Notes: generated from the letters alone by a model not told the origin. DNA of 64,000 bases from Flavobacterium hydrophilum (GCF_003202405.1 NZ_QJHL01000001.1:372001-436000), one strand, 5' to 3'; positions 8,225 to 18,948 are shown, counted from the stretch's first letter. Program-made: numbers and translations.

Positions 8225-11200
8225 TTAATTCTTCTCAATCCATTTTCTGGCATTGATAAAAGCTTCATGCCAAGGAGTATATTCGTCGTTTCTGTCTTTT
8301 GGATAATGAGCCCAGTTCCATTGGAAAGTCGAACGCTCGATATGAGGCATAGTAACCAAATGTCTTCCGGTCTTGTCACATAGCATTGCTACATCGTAGT
8401 GAGAACCATTAGGGTTTGCAGGATATCCTTCGTAAGCATATTTTGAAACGATATTGTAGTTTTCTTCACCCATTGGCAAATTGAATTTACCTTCTCCGTG
8501 CGAAACCCAAACGCCTAAAGTTGTTCCTGCTAATGTAGACAACATTACCGAATTATTCTCCTGAACTTTTACAGAAGTAAAAATACTTTCGTGTTTTCTA
8601 CTATCGTTGTGAAGCATTTTTCCGTGAACTTCGTGTTCCGGATTAATTACTTCCAATTCCATAAACAACTGGCATCCGTTACAGATTCCGACAGATAAAG
8701 TATCTTCTCTTTTAAAGAATTTATCCAAAGCTGTTTTTGCTTTTTCGTTGTATAAAAATGCTCCCGCCCAACCTTTTGCAGAACCTAAAACGTCTGAGTT
8801 AGAGAATCCTCCAACAGCACCGATAAACTGAATATCTTCCAAAGTTTCACGGCCTGAAATTAAATCCGTCATGTGAACGTCTTTTACATCAAATCCTGCC
8901 AGGTACATAGCGTTTGCCATTTCACGCTCAGAATTACTCCCTTTTTCACGGATAATAGCTGCTTTTGGTCGCGGTTTAGAATTGTCAATTACAGGCGCTT
9001 TTCCAGTAAAATGTGCAGGGAAAATATAATTTAAAGCCTGATTTTTATAGTTTTCAAAACGTGCTTTAGCAGTTCCGTTTTTAGATTGTTTTTGGTCTAA
9101 TAAATAAGAAGTTTCAAACCAAACATCTCTGTAGGTTGGAATATCCAATTTATAAATTCCAAATTCCAAAACTGCTGTATTTTGTACAGAACCTAATTTG
9201 AAAAATTCGATATTATTAGCATTCAATTTAGCTTCAACAACTGCATCAGATTTCGCCTGGAACACAATTCCGATGTTTTCTGAGAAAAGAATTTTTAACA
9301 AATCTTTTTCCGCGAAAGCGCTGAAATCAATTTTTGCTCCAAGATTTACATCAGCAAAACACAATTCTAATAAAGTTGTGATTAAACCACCGCTTCCGAT
9401 ATCGTGACCTGCTAAAATTTGGCTTTCGCCGATTAGTTCCTGAATAGTATTGAATGCATTTTTGAAGAAAGAAGCGTCTTTAATTGTAGAAGTTTCTTTT
9501 CCGATTGTATTTCTAATTTGTGCAAAAGAAGAACCTCCTAATTTGAAATCATCCTGAGACAAATTGATATAATAAATTGAATCTCCGTTTTTCTGTAAAA
9601 CAGGTTCAACTACTTTTCTAATATCTGTACAGTTTCCTCCAGCTGAAATAATAACCGTTCCCGGCGCAATTACTTCGTCATTTGGATATTTTTGTTTCAT
9701 CGAAAGTGAATCTTTTCCTGTCGGAATATTGATTCCCAATTCGATTGCAAATTCTGAACAACCTTCAACTGCAGCGTACAAGCGAGCGTCTTCACCTTCG
9801 TTTTTACAAGCCCACATCCAGTTGGCAGACAATGAAATTCCTTTCATTCCGTCTTTAATTGGCGCCCAGATAATGTTTGATAAAGATTCTGCGATTGCAT
9901 TTCTAGAACCGGCAACTGGATCAATCAAGGCCGCGATAGGGGCGTGCCCGATAGAAGTTGCAATTCCTTCTTTTCCTAAGAAATCCAAAGCCATCACACC
10001 AACATTGTTCAACGGCAATTGTAATGGTCCGACATTTTGCTGTTTCGCTACTTTTCCTCCAACACAACGGTCAACTTTATTGGTCAACCAGTCTTTTGAA
10101 GCAACCGCTTCTAAACGTAAAACGTCTTTTAAATATGATTCAAAATCTGCTGTATTGTAAGCAACATCAGCATATTTTCTGTCGATTGTTTTGTCGTTCA
10201 TAACCGTTTTTGGAGAACTTCCGAAGAAATCTTCCAAAGCATAATCCATCGGTTTTGAACCATTTGATTTTGATTGGAAAGTAAAACGGTGATCTCCCGT
10301 TACATCTCCAACCTGATACATTGGCGAACGCTCTCTGTCGGCGATTCTTTGTAATATATCAATATCTTTTTGACCAATAACCAATCCCATTCTTTCCTGA
10401 GATTCGTTACCGATAATTTCTTTTGCAGAAAGTGTTGGGTCTCCAACTGGTAATTTGTCCAGATCGATCAAACCTCCAGTTTCTTCAACCAACTCAGAAA
10501 GACAGTTTAAGTGTCCACCCGCACCGTGATCGTGAATAGAAACAATTGGATTATTGTCACTTTCTACTAAACCACGAATTGCATTTGCAGCACGTTTTTG
10601 CATTTCCGGGTTTGAACGCTGAATCGCATTCAACTCAATTCCTGAACCGAAAGCTCCTGTATCTGCAGATGAAACCGCAGCACCACCCATTCCGATTCTA
10701 TAATTTTCTCCACCAAGAATTACGATTTTATCGCCCTCTTGCGGTTTGTTTTTTATTGCCTGATTTAATTTTCCGTAACCAATTCCACCCGCTTGCATGA
10801 TTACTTTATCGTAACCAATTTTACGGTCGTTTTCTGAATGTTCAAAAGTTAAAACAGAACCCGTAATAAGCGGCTGCCCGAATTTATTTCCAAAATCAGA
10901 AGCTCCGTTTGAAGCTTTGATCAAAATATCCATTGGAGTTTGGTACAACCATTTTCTTTCTGCAACAGCATTTTCCCATTTTCTGTCATCCTTCAAACGA
11001 GAATAAGAAGTCATGTAAACCGCAGTTCCAGCCAATGGCAATGAACCTTGACCTCCTGCTAAACGGTCACGAATTTCTCCTCCGGAACCTGTTGCAGCTC
11101 CGTTGAAAGGCTCAACAGTGGTTGGGAAATTGTGTGTTTCGGCTTTTAAAGATAAAACAGAATCAAATTCTTTTATTTCGTAAAAATCAGGTTTATCTGC

Positions 11201-11878
11201 CGATTTCGGTGCAAATTGCTGCACTTTTGGTCCTTTTACAAAAGCAACGTTGTCTTTGTAAGCAGACACAATATCGTTAGGATTTTCCTGAGATGTTTTT
11301 TTGATTAATTTGAAAAGAGAAGTTTCTTTTTCTTCACCATCGATTACAAAAGTTCCGTTGAAAATTTTGTGACGGCAGTGCTCTGAATTCGCTTGAGAGA
11401 AAGCAAAAATCTCAGAATCCGTTAATTTTCGGCCTAATTTAGTCGAAAGATTGTTTAAGTAATCAACTTCTTCTTCGCTTAAAGCTAAACCTTCTACTTT
11501 GTTGTAAGTCGCAATATCTTCAATCTCCAAAATTGGTTCCGGCTGAATGTTGATAGTGAAGATTTCCTGATCTAATTCGTTGAATTTTTGAGAAAGCATA
11601 GGATCAAAATCAGTAAAATCCTCCGTTGCCGGGTGAAATTCTTCAATTCTGATAATGCCCGGAACACCCATGTTTTGTGTGATTTCTACAGCATTTGTAC
11701 TCCAGGGTGTGATCATAGTGGCGCGTGGACCAACAAAAAAACCCGTCAGTGCGGATTTTTCGATCTTATTCGAGTCGGCAAAAAGCCAGTTTAATTTTGA
11801 AATGTCTTGAGCTGAAATTTCGTTTTGCGTTTGTACGGCAAAAACAGTTTTGCTTTGGTTTTCAAAGAAATGGATCAT
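8225..11878 (-). CDS. purL: Phosphoribosylformylglycinamidine synthase (single-chain PurL)
   Basis: PurL makes FGAM from FGAR, ATP and glutamine in purine synthesis. This 1217-residue form is the large single-chain type. It has an N-terminal PurS-like region, two AIRS-like synthase halves ([12 protein letters not shown] near 170; [28 protein letters not shown] near 250-280; GHDIGSGGL near 825) and a C-terminal class I glutaminase domain. The glutaminase nucleophile is the cysteine of GICNGCQLF around residue 1065. Bacillus-type genomes split these into PurS, PurL and PurQ. The length and motifs are complete. It is transcribed alone, with its own promoter and terminator. Confidence 0.97.
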   Translation of the reverse strand: MIHFFENQSKTVFAVQTQNEISAQDISKLNWLFADSNKIEKSALTGFFVGPRATMITPWSTNAVEITQNMGVPGIIRIEEFHPATEDFTDFDPMLSQKFNELDQEIFTINIQPEPILEIEDIATYNKVEGLALSEEEVDYLNNLSTKLGRKLTDSEIFAFSQANSEHCRHKIFNGTFVIDGEEKETSLFKLIKKTSQENPNDIVSAYKDNVAFVKGPKVQQFAPKSADKPDFYEIKEFDSVLSLKAETHNFPTTVEPFNGAATGSGGEIRDRLAGGQGSLPLAGTAVYMTSYSRLKDDRKWENAVAERKWLYQTPMDILIKASNGASDFGNKFGQPLITGSVLTFEHSENDRKIGYDKVIMQAGGIGYGKLNQAIKNKPQEGDKIVILGGENYRIGMGGAAVSSADTGAFGSGIELNAIQRSNPEMQKRAANAIRGLVESDNNPIVSIHDHGAGGHLNCLSELVEETGGLIDLDKLPVGDPTLSAKEIIGNESQERMGLVIGQKDIDILQRIADRERSPMYQVGDVTGDHRFTFQSKSNGSKPMDYALEDFFGSSPKTVMNDKTIDRKYADVAYNTADFESYLKDVLRLEAVASKDWLTNKVDRCVGGKVAKQQNVGPLQLPLNNVGVMALDFLGKEGIATSIGHAPIAALIDPVAGSRNAIAESLSNIIWAPIKDGMKGISLSANWMWACKNEGEDARLYAAVEGCSEFAIELGINIPTGKDSLSMKQKYPNDEVIAPGTVIISAGGNCTDIRKVVEPVLQKNGDSIYYINLSQDDFKLGGSSFAQIRNTIGKETSTIKDASFFKNAFNTIQELIGESQILAGHDIGSGGLITTLLELCFADVNLGAKIDFSAFAEKDLLKILFSENIGIVFQAKSDAVVEAKLNANNIEFFKLGSVQNTAVLEFGIYKLDIPTYRDVWFETSYLLDQKQSKNGTAKARFENYKNQALNYIFPAHFTGKAPVIDNSKPRPKAAIIREKGSNSEREMANAMYLAGFDVKDVHMTDLISGRETLEDIQFIGAVGGFSNSDVLGSAKGWAGAFLYNEKAKTALDKFFKREDTLSVGICNGCQLFMELEVINPEHEVHGKMLHNDSRKHESIFTSVKVQENNSVMLSTLAGTTLGVWVSHGEGKFNLPMGEENYNIVSKYAYEGYPANPNGSHYDVAMLCDKTGRHLVTMPHIERSTFQWNWAHYPKDRNDEYTPWHEAFINARKWIEKN

Positions 11879-11907
11879 TGTGATGTGTAGTTTGTTGTAT
11901 TGAGGTG

Positions 11908-11939
11908 CAAATTTAGTTTAAATAAATAGTAAGCGCAAA
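11908..11939 (-). promoter_or_regulatory. purL promoter
   Basis: On the minus strand a TTTG box (11936-11939) is followed after 20 bases by TAAATTTG (11908-11915). This is a good fit to the Bacteroidota -33/-7 pattern, 30 bases before the purL start codon. Confidence 0.7.
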
Positions 11940-12036
11940 TTTGATAACAAACTCTTTTGAAAAAAAAAGACGGGTATTTTTTAACATAATGTAAAGGCAC
12001 ACAGCAGTGCGTCTTTTCGTATGCAAAGTTTTTTTG

Positions 12037-12152
12037 TTTCACGCAGATTCAGCAGATTGAGCAGATTTTTTTTGGGTAGAGTTATCAATGAATCTGGGTC
12101 AATATTTGTTAAATTTTTAATCTGCTGTATCTGCCAAATCTGAGTGAACAAA
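12037..12152. repeat. Imperfect inverted repeat with CAGATT units
   Basis: The left arm (12037-12071) consists of near-tandem AGCAGATT units after TTCACGCAGATT. The right arm (12112-12152) carries the complementary AATCTGCTG...AAATCTGAGTGAA. The arms could fold into one large hairpin between the 5' side of purL and the 3' end of the nuclease gene. Elements of this appearance recur in Flavobacterium genomes; their role is unknown. Confidence 0.65.
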
Positions 12153-12157
12153 AATAT

Positions 12158-14005
12158 TTAGTTGATTATTATCTTTTTAATTATAGTTTTTGAATCTCTT
12201 GTAATTTTAGCAATATAAATTCCGCTTGAAAGATGACTTACTGAAATTACAGTATCTGTTGCGTTTTGTTTTTCGAAAACTTTTTGACCAGAAAACGAAA
12301 GGATTTCTATCGAATAAGGAGAATCAGAATTGTCTAAAACAATATTGAAAACTCCATTTGATGGATTTGGAAAAACCACAATTTCATCTGAAAGTTCCAC
12401 AACTTCTTCTTCGATTGGTTTTGCCATTTTGCTCGCTAAATTGTTACAGGTGTCTTGAGAGAACGAATCCCATTGTGAACTCAAATTGAAAGTAGTGCTC
12501 GGAGAAGTTACAGTCGATTTTCTTCTTAAAGTAACATCTATAGCAAAATTGGCTGTTCCTCCGTTAAAAGTTCCGATGATATCGATTAAAACTCCGTTTT
12601 TAAATAAACCTACAGCGTCATTTCCGTTAAAAGTTAATTCAGTTGCCGTTGTTGAAATATTGGCTGAACTTGGAGAAAAACAGCTTGAAGAAATAGAACT
12701 GTTTACAATTACAAATTTGCTTCCTGTTGCTAAAGTTCCGCTTAAAGCTAGACCTGTACTCCATGAACCAGCACCATTGGTTTGTTTTTTTATAGTGTAA
12801 GCCGATAAACTAACAGAACTTCCGGTGTTGTTGGCGATTTCCAAAGCTTTATTATTTCCTGAACCTTCAATGTATTCAGAGAAAAGCAAATCAGTAGCAG
12901 TTCCTGTTCCGCTGCTGTTGGTTGTAACCGAAATTGTATTACTTGAAGCAGAAGTATTTCCGGCTGCATCTTTTGCCTTTACATAAATTGAATAAGTTGT
13001 TGAAGCTGTTAAACTCGTAATCGTAGCTGTTGTTCCTGATACACTTGTTTTTAAAACACTATTTGCATAAACATCATAACTAGTAACACCTACATTATCT
13101 GCAGATGCGGTCCAGCTTAAAGAAATAGACGTTGCGGTTTTGGTCGTTGAAGCTAAACTTGCAGGAGTACTTGGAGCTGTAGTATCTCCGGATCCGGAAG
13201 TTCCGCCCCAAATTTGGTTCACATATTCAGGATGATCGATATATGGATTTCGGTTGTTTTGGCGTGCATAAATCGCATTATTTCTTGCAATTTCTCTCGC
13301 GCTTACAGGATCTTGCGTATGCCACGCTAAAAGAACATTTAAGAAAGCGGTCGTAAAAACTTTATTGCCTGAACCGTCAAACATGGCATAAGAATATCCG
13401 GCAACGGTATTTTCGTATCGTGTTGCGAAATAAAAATACATTCTGGCAATATCTCCTTTAAAAGCGTTTACCGGTTCAAAAACAGTTCCTGAATATCCGG
13501 ATACAGAACTTGAACCTAATTTGCTTCCGTTTTGAGAAGTATAAGTTGCTGAATTCACAGTTCCATGTGGATAATTAGAACGTATACCATTTACTTTTCC
13601 ATCTGTTGGAGTAATAAAATGTGCATCCGCAACCATTGGTGATTGTTCATTAAAAACAGATTGTGGAATGATATGTTCTCTGTTATAGCAATCACCCTCC
13701 ACTGAATAGTTTCCACATCTTTGAGTCGTTCCGGTTGTATAGTTGTACGGATCTGTTCCTGATGGATTTTCAGAATACATGTCTAATATTGTTCCGTCGT
13801 TTTCATAGAAATTATCAACGTCAGAAGTTAAATAAGTGGTGTAAAGACCTGCGTAACCGTTATTAGTATGATCTTTAATAATGTTATACAATTGCGTTTT
13901 TAAGGTATAACCGGTTCCTGTTGCCGTGCTGTAATAACCAGAAGGTATTTGAGCAAAACCAATTGTAACAAACATCAATAACAGTAAAAAGTAGTTTTTT
14001 TTCAT
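12158..14005 (-). CDS. Secreted EndA-like nuclease with FN3, lamin-tail and T9SS sorting domain
   Basis: The 615-residue protein has a Sec signal (cleaved near residue 19) and an endonuclease I domain of about 250 residues with the His-metal motif NREHIIPQSVF (H111). A fibronectin type III domain follows (about 278-362), then a lamin-tail-like domain beginning LLFSEYIEGSGNNKALEI (about 370-505). The C-terminal sorting domain starts VFPNPSNGVFNI and ends KTIIKKIIIN, the type A T9SS signal. It should be released outside the cell, cutting DNA for nutrient use or biofilm turnover. The nuclease family is clear; adhesion by the middle domains is inferred. Confidence 0.92.
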   Translation of the reverse strand: MKKNYFLLLLMFVTIGFAQIPSGYYSTATGTGYTLKTQLYNIIKDHTNNGYAGLYTTYLTSDVDNFYENDGTILDMYSENPSGTDPYNYTTGTTQRCGNYSVEGDCYNREHIIPQSVFNEQSPMVADAHFITPTDGKVNGIRSNYPHGTVNSATYTSQNGSKLGSSSVSGYSGTVFEPVNAFKGDIARMYFYFATRYENTVAGYSYAMFDGSGNKVFTTAFLNVLLAWHTQDPVSAREIARNNAIYARQNNRNPYIDHPEYVNQIWGGTSGSGDTTAPSTPASLASTTKTATSISLSWTASADNVGVTSYDVYANSVLKTSVSGTTATITSLTASTTYSIYVKAKDAAGNTSASSNTISVTTNSSGTGTATDLLFSEYIEGSGNNKALEIANNTGSSVSLSAYTIKKQTNGAGSWSTGLALSGTLATGSKFVIVNSSISSSCFSPSSANISTTATELTFNGNDAVGLFKNGVLIDIIGTFNGGTANFAIDVTLRRKSTVTSPSTTFNLSSQWDSFSQDTCNNLASKMAKPIEEEVVELSDEIVVFPNPSNGVFNIVLDNSDSPYSIEILSFSGQKVFEKQNATDTVISVSHLSSGIYIAKITRDSKTIIKKIIIN

Positions 14006-14160
14006 AATTAATAGCTTTAAGATTGGCTTGAATTTGTGTTTTCAAACAATTGAATTTCAATGTTTTAAAATTTTTTATAACAAATCTACTACTTTTATGA
14101 ATCGAAAACGTTAAGTGATGTTTAATTTTAGATATATTTTCTTACTATTGATTTTTAAAA

Positions 14161-14751
14161 CTAAGTGCTTTTGAGAGATAATATTTTCTTAATCGCTTTT
14201 TTATAGTCTTTGTCAAAATTTTTACTGTGATCGTCTTTTACCTGAATTCCGTAATTAAATACACGATTTTTTTTAAGGCCATAAAATAATACCCAATCTT
14301 CTCCTGAAACAATGTAACTTTCAATAATATTATATTTGGCATTATATCTCGGATTTTTAATTTCGTCAAAACCAATTATTCGTTTGAAATTATTTGTTTT
14401 TGAATTGTAGAGATACAGATTGTAAGTCCAGTTACTTCGTACATCAGAAATATTTTGCACCAAAACATCTTTTATTCCATCATTGTTAAAATCTTTGAAT
14501 TCAACCTTTTGAACAAGACTAAAAATCGAGTCTTTTATTAAAATTGAGGATTTGTTTTTTACTTTTTGGCTGATAATTAAAATTGAGTTTTTTTCATCGT
14601 TGTAGCCATCTGTTTCGGTGTCAAAATTCTTTAGTTTTATTGTAATTCCTTTGTTTTTATAAATAGAATCACATTTAATTGTTTTTGTATTCTGAGCAAA
14701 TGCATTAATAAAAAATACATTGCAAATGATTAGTGCAAAAGTTAATTTCAT
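14161..14751 (-). CDS. Secreted protein of unknown function (XAC2610-like)
   Basis: I place the start at ATG 14751, because the longer frame would run into the preceding gene and the chosen start opens directly into a signal peptide (MKLTFALIICNVFFINAFAQ). The mature 176 residues include DFNNDGIKDVLVQ, a Ca-binding-like FG-GAP/EF-hand motif, and a segment on electrical-noise-like beta strands (NWTYNLYLYNSKTNNFKRI). This resembles XAC2610-type periplasmic proteins. It starts only 10 bases after the lipoprotein stop codon, so the two are probably co-transcribed. Confidence 0.7.
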   Translation of the reverse strand: MKLTFALIICNVFFINAFAQNTKTIKCDSIYKNKGITIKLKNFDTETDGYNDEKNSILIISQKVKNKSSILIKDSIFSLVQKVEFKDFNNDGIKDVLVQNISDVRSNWTYNLYLYNSKTNNFKRIIGFDEIKNPRYNAKYNIIESYIVSGEDWVLFYGLKKNRVFNYGIQVKDDHSKNFDKDYKKAIKKILSLKST

Positions 14752-14761
14752 AAATCTCAAA

Positions 14762-16273
14762 CTACTTCGGAAAATCTTTACTTTGATAAGCACCCAAATC
14801 CGGCGGTGAAGTTCTTGTGTTTCCAATAATATCAAATGGAATGGTATATGCCTGATTCCCTTTCGCAAAAGCGGCAGAAGTTTTATCTATGTTAAGTTTG
14901 TTCAGGTTGAGGTTAAAAAACTTCGGATTTTCATTTAAAATAATAGCGTTATAATGCGCTGTATCTGTGCCGAATTGATAGTCAGGATTTGATGTGCTTC
15001 CGAATTTCAGCAAACAATTATTTAACTGATAAATAAAAGCTGTGTTAGTATTTTTATCTAAATTGAATTCATTGGTATTCGAACCATAAATGATACAATT
15101 GTTAAAAGTAGCCTGAGTCAGCGGATTGGTTTCAGGTGTTGCTCCAGCCAGTTTGTTGCTTAAATTAACAGCAAATTGCTGACCGCCGGACCAGGTGTTG
15201 TTAAATGTGCAGTGTGTAAATTTATAATCGCCTCCGTAAACGCAGGATAAAGCTGCTAAGCCGGCATAATTAATAATGATGTTCTCTCCGTTAATTTTTG
15301 CATTTTGAGCCAGAATTCCATAATTGGAACAATCGTAAATCTGTGTGTTTTTAATTTGAAAAGTGCTGGCATCCTGATTTCGTATATCCAGACCAATTTT
15401 AGCATTCTTTAAGGTGAGGTGATTTATTGAATGATTCGTACTTCCGTCAGCGAAAATAATGGAATTCCATTGTCCGGGAACATCAGAATATTCAGGTTCT
15501 AAACGATCGCCTTCAAAAATTACTTCATTCTCTAAGTTTTTAGTTGTTGAAACATTTCCATTAATTTGAAGTTCAGCATTGTTACTTACAAAAAGCCCCG
15601 AATTATCATGAAAATGTACTCTCGATCCGGCTTCAAAAGCCACCGTTTTATTTTCAGGAACCCCTGCGTATCCATAAATTACATAAGGTTTGTCATTTGT
15701 AAAAAGCAATTGATTTCCGTTTGTTTCGTCATTTTCATCCAGATAAAATCCGTCCACATCTTTACCATCAATCTCAATTTTTTCTTTGGTTCCGTCAGGA
15801 TTTTGTTTCGGATATAAAAAAACAGCGTCCTGAATCAACGTTACCAGAGCTACCTTTTGGAGATTGGAGCCGCTGTCAAACTGAATTTCATCGGTATATA
15901 AAAAATCAACAGGGTTAGCATCTGTAATATCAGCGGTGGTTTCAATAAAAATGTATAAACTGTCTTTGGCTAAAAGCGTAACATTATTAAAAATTTTGCC
16001 ATTATTACCGTTCATTCCGTCAACGGTCATTCTGTATTTTGAGTTTAATCCGTTCTTAAGTTGAATGGTTGGAATATTAATATCTTCTTTGCTTCGGTTG
16101 TAAACTTTTAGGTTGTAAGTACTCGATCCGATATTTTTAAAAACAGTATCTAAATAAACGGTGTCTTTTGAGAATTTTAAATCTCCGGAACTGGCAACGG
16201 TATCAAAATCAGTTCGGCACGAACTGGCAGCTAAAAGGATTCCGAAAAGAAAGAGCACAAAATAATGACGCAT
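14762..16273 (-). CDS. Lipoprotein with right-handed beta-helix repeats
   Basis: The 503-residue protein begins with a lipoprotein signal (LLAASSC, Cys19). It has an N-terminal immunoglobulin-like domain with FKNIGSSTYNLKVYNRSKEDINI, then a parallel beta-helix built from short repeats such as INHLTLKNAKIGLDI, FQIKNTQIYDCSNYGI and YKFTHCTFNNTW. It ends with SPPDLGAYQ, the closing signature of choice-of-anchor Q type beta-helix proteins. These sit on the cell surface or face the periplasm and often bind or cut polysaccharide; no catalytic motif is visible here. Confidence 0.78.
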   Translation of the reverse strand: MRHYFVLFLFGILLAASSCRTDFDTVASSGDLKFSKDTVYLDTVFKNIGSSTYNLKVYNRSKEDINIPTIQLKNGLNSKYRMTVDGMNGNNGKIFNNVTLLAKDSLYIFIETTADITDANPVDFLYTDEIQFDSGSNLQKVALVTLIQDAVFLYPKQNPDGTKEKIEIDGKDVDGFYLDENDETNGNQLLFTNDKPYVIYGYAGVPENKTVAFEAGSRVHFHDNSGLFVSNNAELQINGNVSTTKNLENEVIFEGDRLEPEYSDVPGQWNSIIFADGSTNHSINHLTLKNAKIGLDIRNQDASTFQIKNTQIYDCSNYGILAQNAKINGENIIINYAGLAALSCVYGGDYKFTHCTFNNTWSGGQQFAVNLSNKLAGATPETNPLTQATFNNCIIYGSNTNEFNLDKNTNTAFIYQLNNCLLKFGSTSNPDYQFGTDTAHYNAIILNENPKFFNLNLNKLNIDKTSAAFAKGNQAYTIPFDIIGNTRTSPPDLGAYQSKDFPK

Positions 16274-16400
16274 TTGAATTGTTTTTTTGTAAAAATAACA
16301 AAAAACTTACATGGAAAAAGGGATTTTTAATTTTAGAATTGCTTTTTCTAAATTGTGTCTCATCTTTTTATTTAATTTTACGATTTTAAAGCTGATTTTA

Positions 16401-16832
16401 ATGAATTATACAAAAGAACAGATTATAGCGTATTGCAATGAGTTTTCGAAAAATACCTTAATGGAAACGCTAAAAATTGAATACATAGACGCTGGAGAAG
16501 ATTTTTTGACCGCTAAAATGCCGGTAAATCCTTCTGTTCATCAGCCAATGGGATTGCTGCATGGAGGTGCTTCGGTTGCCCTGGCCGAAAGTGTCGGCAG
16601 TGCTGCATCGCATTTTTTTATCAATCCAAAAGAACAGGAAGTACGCGGAATAGAAATTTCTGCCAACCATTTAAAAAGCATTCGCGAAGGAGTAGTTTTT
16701 GGAACAGCTCGTATTATTCATAAAGGCAGAAGTCTTCATCTTTGGGAGATTAAAATTACCGATGAAGCCGGAAACCTGATTTCGCTTTGCAAACTGACGA
16801 ATATGGTTTTAGAGAAAAAGAAAACAGAATAA
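16401..16832 (+). CDS. menI: Hotdog thioesterase, probably DHNA-CoA hydrolase
   Basis: The start is set at ATG 16401, since the upstream 30 codons of the open frame are low-complexity and a PaaI-type thioesterase opens with a short helix. This gives 143 residues. HQPMGLLHGGASVALAESVGS (about 50-70) is the hotdog active-site helix with HGG and the catalytic Glu. Its stop lies 3 bases before isochorismate synthase, which points to menaquinone synthesis. The expected reaction is hydrolysis of 1,4-dihydroxy-2-naphthoyl-CoA. The fold is certain; the substrate is inferred from context. Confidence 0.85.
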   Translation: MNYTKEQIIAYCNEFSKNTLMETLKIEYIDAGEDFLTAKMPVNPSVHQPMGLLHGGASVALAESVGSAASHFFINPKEQEVRGIEISANHLKSIREGVVFGTARIIHKGRSLHLWEIKITDEAGNLISLCKLTNMVLEKKKTE

Positions 16833-16835
16833 AAT

Positions 16836-17924
16836 ATGAATGACTTTTTTTCTACAATAAGAAAACACCAGGCACAAAATTTACCTTTTGTTATTTATTC
16901 CAAACCTGATTCCGGCAGTATTTTTGCTTTTTTGCAGCAAAATGATAAATTGTATAAAGTATCGGATTACAGCGAAAAAGGTTTTGTTCTTGCTTCATTT
17001 GATGAAAAACAACTCATTTTAATTCCTGAAAAGCAATCTAAAATCATTAGTGCGAAACAGACGGGAGTAAGTTTTAATGCTATTGAAAGTGATGAAGTAA
17101 ATTTGGATTTGGAAGCCCAAAAACAATACAAGGATTTGGTTTCAAAAGGAATTGAAGCGATTCAAAACGACGAATTCAAAAAAGTAGTTTTGTCCAGATG
17201 TGAATCGGTTGATTTAGTCAATTTTGATTTTATAACGACTTTTCAAAGATTGATTCATTTATATCCGACCACCTTTACATATTGCTTTTTTCATCCAAAA
17301 ATTGGCCTTTGGATTGGTGCAACACCCGAACAACTGTTGAAAGCAAATGGAAACGTTTTTCAAACAACCGCTTTGGCAGGAACACAAAAAGCAAATTTAG
17401 AAACTGAAATTCGGTGGGAGCAAAAAGAAAAGGATGAACAGCAATATGTGACTGATTTTATTGTAAAGCGATTGAGAGAAGTTGCAAATTCAGTTGTGAT
17501 TACGGAACCGTATAGTATCAAGGCGGGATCAATCTGGCATATTAAAACAGATATTTCGGGAGTTCTAAATGAAGATTCAACTTTAAAAGAAGTAATCGAT
17601 ACGCTTCATCCAACACCTGCAGTTTGTGGTTTGCCAAAGAAAAAAGCAAAAGCATTTATTTTGGAAAATGAAAATTATGACAGAACTTTTTATACTGGTT
17701 TTCTGGGTGAGCTAAATAGCAGTTTTGCAAATGATAGTGTAAGCTCTGATTTATTTGTAAATTTACGAAGCATGCAAATTCAGGAAAACAAAGCCATTTT
17801 GTACATGGGTTGCGGAATTACAAAAGAAAGTATTCCTGAAAAAGAGTGGGAGGAAAGTGTCAACAAATCGATGACGATGAAAAGAGTTTTGAGGGCAGAA
17901 AATAGAGTAAAGAAAATAGACTAA
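16836..17924 (+). CDS. menF: Isochorismate synthase
   Basis: The 362-residue chorismate-utilising enzyme is shorter than anthranilate synthase TrpE and fits MenF/EntC/DhbC. The C-terminal catalytic half shows KKVVLSRCE, FHPKIGLWIGATPEQLL, TTALAGTQK, the segment HPTPAVCGLPKKKA and a metal-binding Glu in FYTGFLGEL. Chorismate is converted to isochorismate at the start of menaquinone synthesis. The menI gene directly before it favours a menaquinone role over a siderophore role, as no catechol siderophore genes are nearby. It is the second gene of a two-gene unit. Confidence 0.93.
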   Translation: MNDFFSTIRKHQAQNLPFVIYSKPDSGSIFAFLQQNDKLYKVSDYSEKGFVLASFDEKQLILIPEKQSKIISAKQTGVSFNAIESDEVNLDLEAQKQYKDLVSKGIEAIQNDEFKKVVLSRCESVDLVNFDFITTFQRLIHLYPTTFTYCFFHPKIGLWIGATPEQLLKANGNVFQTTALAGTQKANLETEIRWEQKEKDEQQYVTDFIVKRLREVANSVVITEPYSIKAGSIWHIKTDISGVLNEDSTLKEVIDTLHPTPAVCGLPKKKAKAFILENENYDRTFYTGFLGELNSSFANDSVSSDLFVNLRSMQIQENKAILYMGCGITKESIPEKEWEESVNKSMTMKRVLRAENRVKKID

Positions 17925-18028
17925 AGAATATTAGGTAAAAAATCAATTTTAAGTTTTTCAAAATTGAGATTGAATTTGTTTTTTGAAATTGCCATTGCGA
18001 TTGATTTTTGCCATTGAATTTGATAATT

Positions 18029-18745
18029 ATGAAATTAGACATATTAGCCTTTGGGGCGCATCCGGACGATGTAGAATTGGGATGTGCTGGAACCATTTTA
18101 AAAGAGGTATCACTTGGAAAAAAAGTAGGTATTGTTGATTTAACACGAGGAGAATTAGGTACGCGAGGAACAGCAGAAACCAGAGATCAGGAGGCAAAAG
18201 ATGCGGCAAAGATTTTAGGAGTTGTCGTGCGTGAAAATTTAGCGATGCGTGATGCTTTTTTTGTAAATGATGAAAAACATCAACTCGAAATTATTAAAAT
18301 GATTCGGAAATATAAGCCTGAAATTGTTTTATGCAATGCAATTGATGATCGCCATATTGATCATGGAAGAGCAAGTAAATTAGTTTCCGACTCTTGTTTT
18401 TTATCCGGATTGATGAAAATTGAAACTTCAATAGATGGAGAAAAACAAGATGCATGGAGACCAAAAGTTGTCTATCATTATATTCAGTGGAAGAATATCG
18501 AACCTGATTTTGTTGTAGATATTACCGGTTTTGAAGAAAAGAAAGTAGAAGCAATTCTGGCTTATAAAACGCAATTTTATGATCCAAATTCTAAAGAGCC
18601 TGCAACACCAATTACAAGCAAAAATTTTCTGGAAAGTTTAAATTACAGAGCACAGGACTTAGGAAGGCTGGTTGGTAAGGATTTTGCAGAAGGTTTTACT
18701 GTTGAAAGATGTTTGGCTGTCAATAGCTTAGAGGATTTGATATAA
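18029..18745 (+). CDS. bshB1: Bacillithiol biosynthesis deacetylase BshB1
   Basis: I use ATG 18029 because it leads straight into MKLDILAFGAHPDDVELGC. The longer frame starts with a TTG and non-conserved residues. The 238-residue PIG-L/LmbE zinc deacetylase has the metal motif H11-P-D13-D14 and a second metal segment DDRHIDHGRAS near residue 110. In bacillithiol synthesis it removes the acetyl group from GlcNAc-malate. The overall match, including RGELGTRGTAETR and FAEGF near the end, is to BshB1 of Bacteroidota and Bacillota rather than mycothiol MshB. It is transcribed alone. Confidence 0.92.
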   Translation: MKLDILAFGAHPDDVELGCAGTILKEVSLGKKVGIVDLTRGELGTRGTAETRDQEAKDAAKILGVVVRENLAMRDAFFVNDEKHQLEIIKMIRKYKPEIVLCNAIDDRHIDHGRASKLVSDSCFLSGLMKIETSIDGEKQDAWRPKVVYHYIQWKNIEPDFVVDITGFEEKKVEAILAYKTQFYDPNSKEPATPITSKNFLESLNYRAQDLGRLVGKDFAEGFTVERCLAVNSLEDLI

Positions 18746-18772
18746 AAAGTTGGATTTTTTTTTAATTTTTTC

Positions 18773-18803
18773 TTTGTAGAAGTAAACCTTTGTCATATAT
18801 TTG
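18773..18803 (+). promoter_or_regulatory. tRNA-His promoter
   Basis: A TTTG box (18773-18776) and, after 19 bases, TATATTTG (18796-18803) fit the Bacteroidota promoter pattern, 28 bases before the tRNA. Confidence 0.7.
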
Positions 18804-18831
18804 CAACCGCTAAGCGAAAGCTTAGGTAAAT

Positions 18832-18906
18832 GGTGGTTGTAGCTCAGTTGGTTAGAGTAGCGGTTTGTGGTGCCGCGGGTCGCCGGTTCGAACCCGGTCA
18901 GCCACC
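18832..18906 (+). tRNA. tRNA-His (anticodon GTG)
   Basis: The sequence folds as a full cloverleaf. The acceptor stem GTGGTTG / CAGCCAC is extended by the histidine-specific G-1:C73 pair. The D arm is GCTC...GAGT. The anticodon stem is GCGGT / GCCGC with loop TTGTGGT, and the T arm carries TTCGAAC. CCA is not encoded. A T-rich hairpin follows. Confidence 0.97.
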
Positions 18907-18915
18907 CAGAAATTT

Positions 18916-18948
18916 AAAGCCTTGAAGAAATTCAGGGCTTTTTTTGTG
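18916..18948 (+). terminator. Terminator after tRNA-His
   Basis: AAAGCCTTGAA / TTCAGGGCTTT hairpin with a T-run directly after the tRNA. Confidence 0.8.

Noticed and set aside
9729..10160. Plus-strand 143-codon frame opposite purL
   Set aside because: Opposite-strand frame in a highly conserved gene; codon bias of purL explains it.
17860..18096. Minus-strand frame over the end of menF and the start of bshB1
   Set aside because: It covers conserved parts of two genes, including the HPDD motif region of bshB1, and has no domain.
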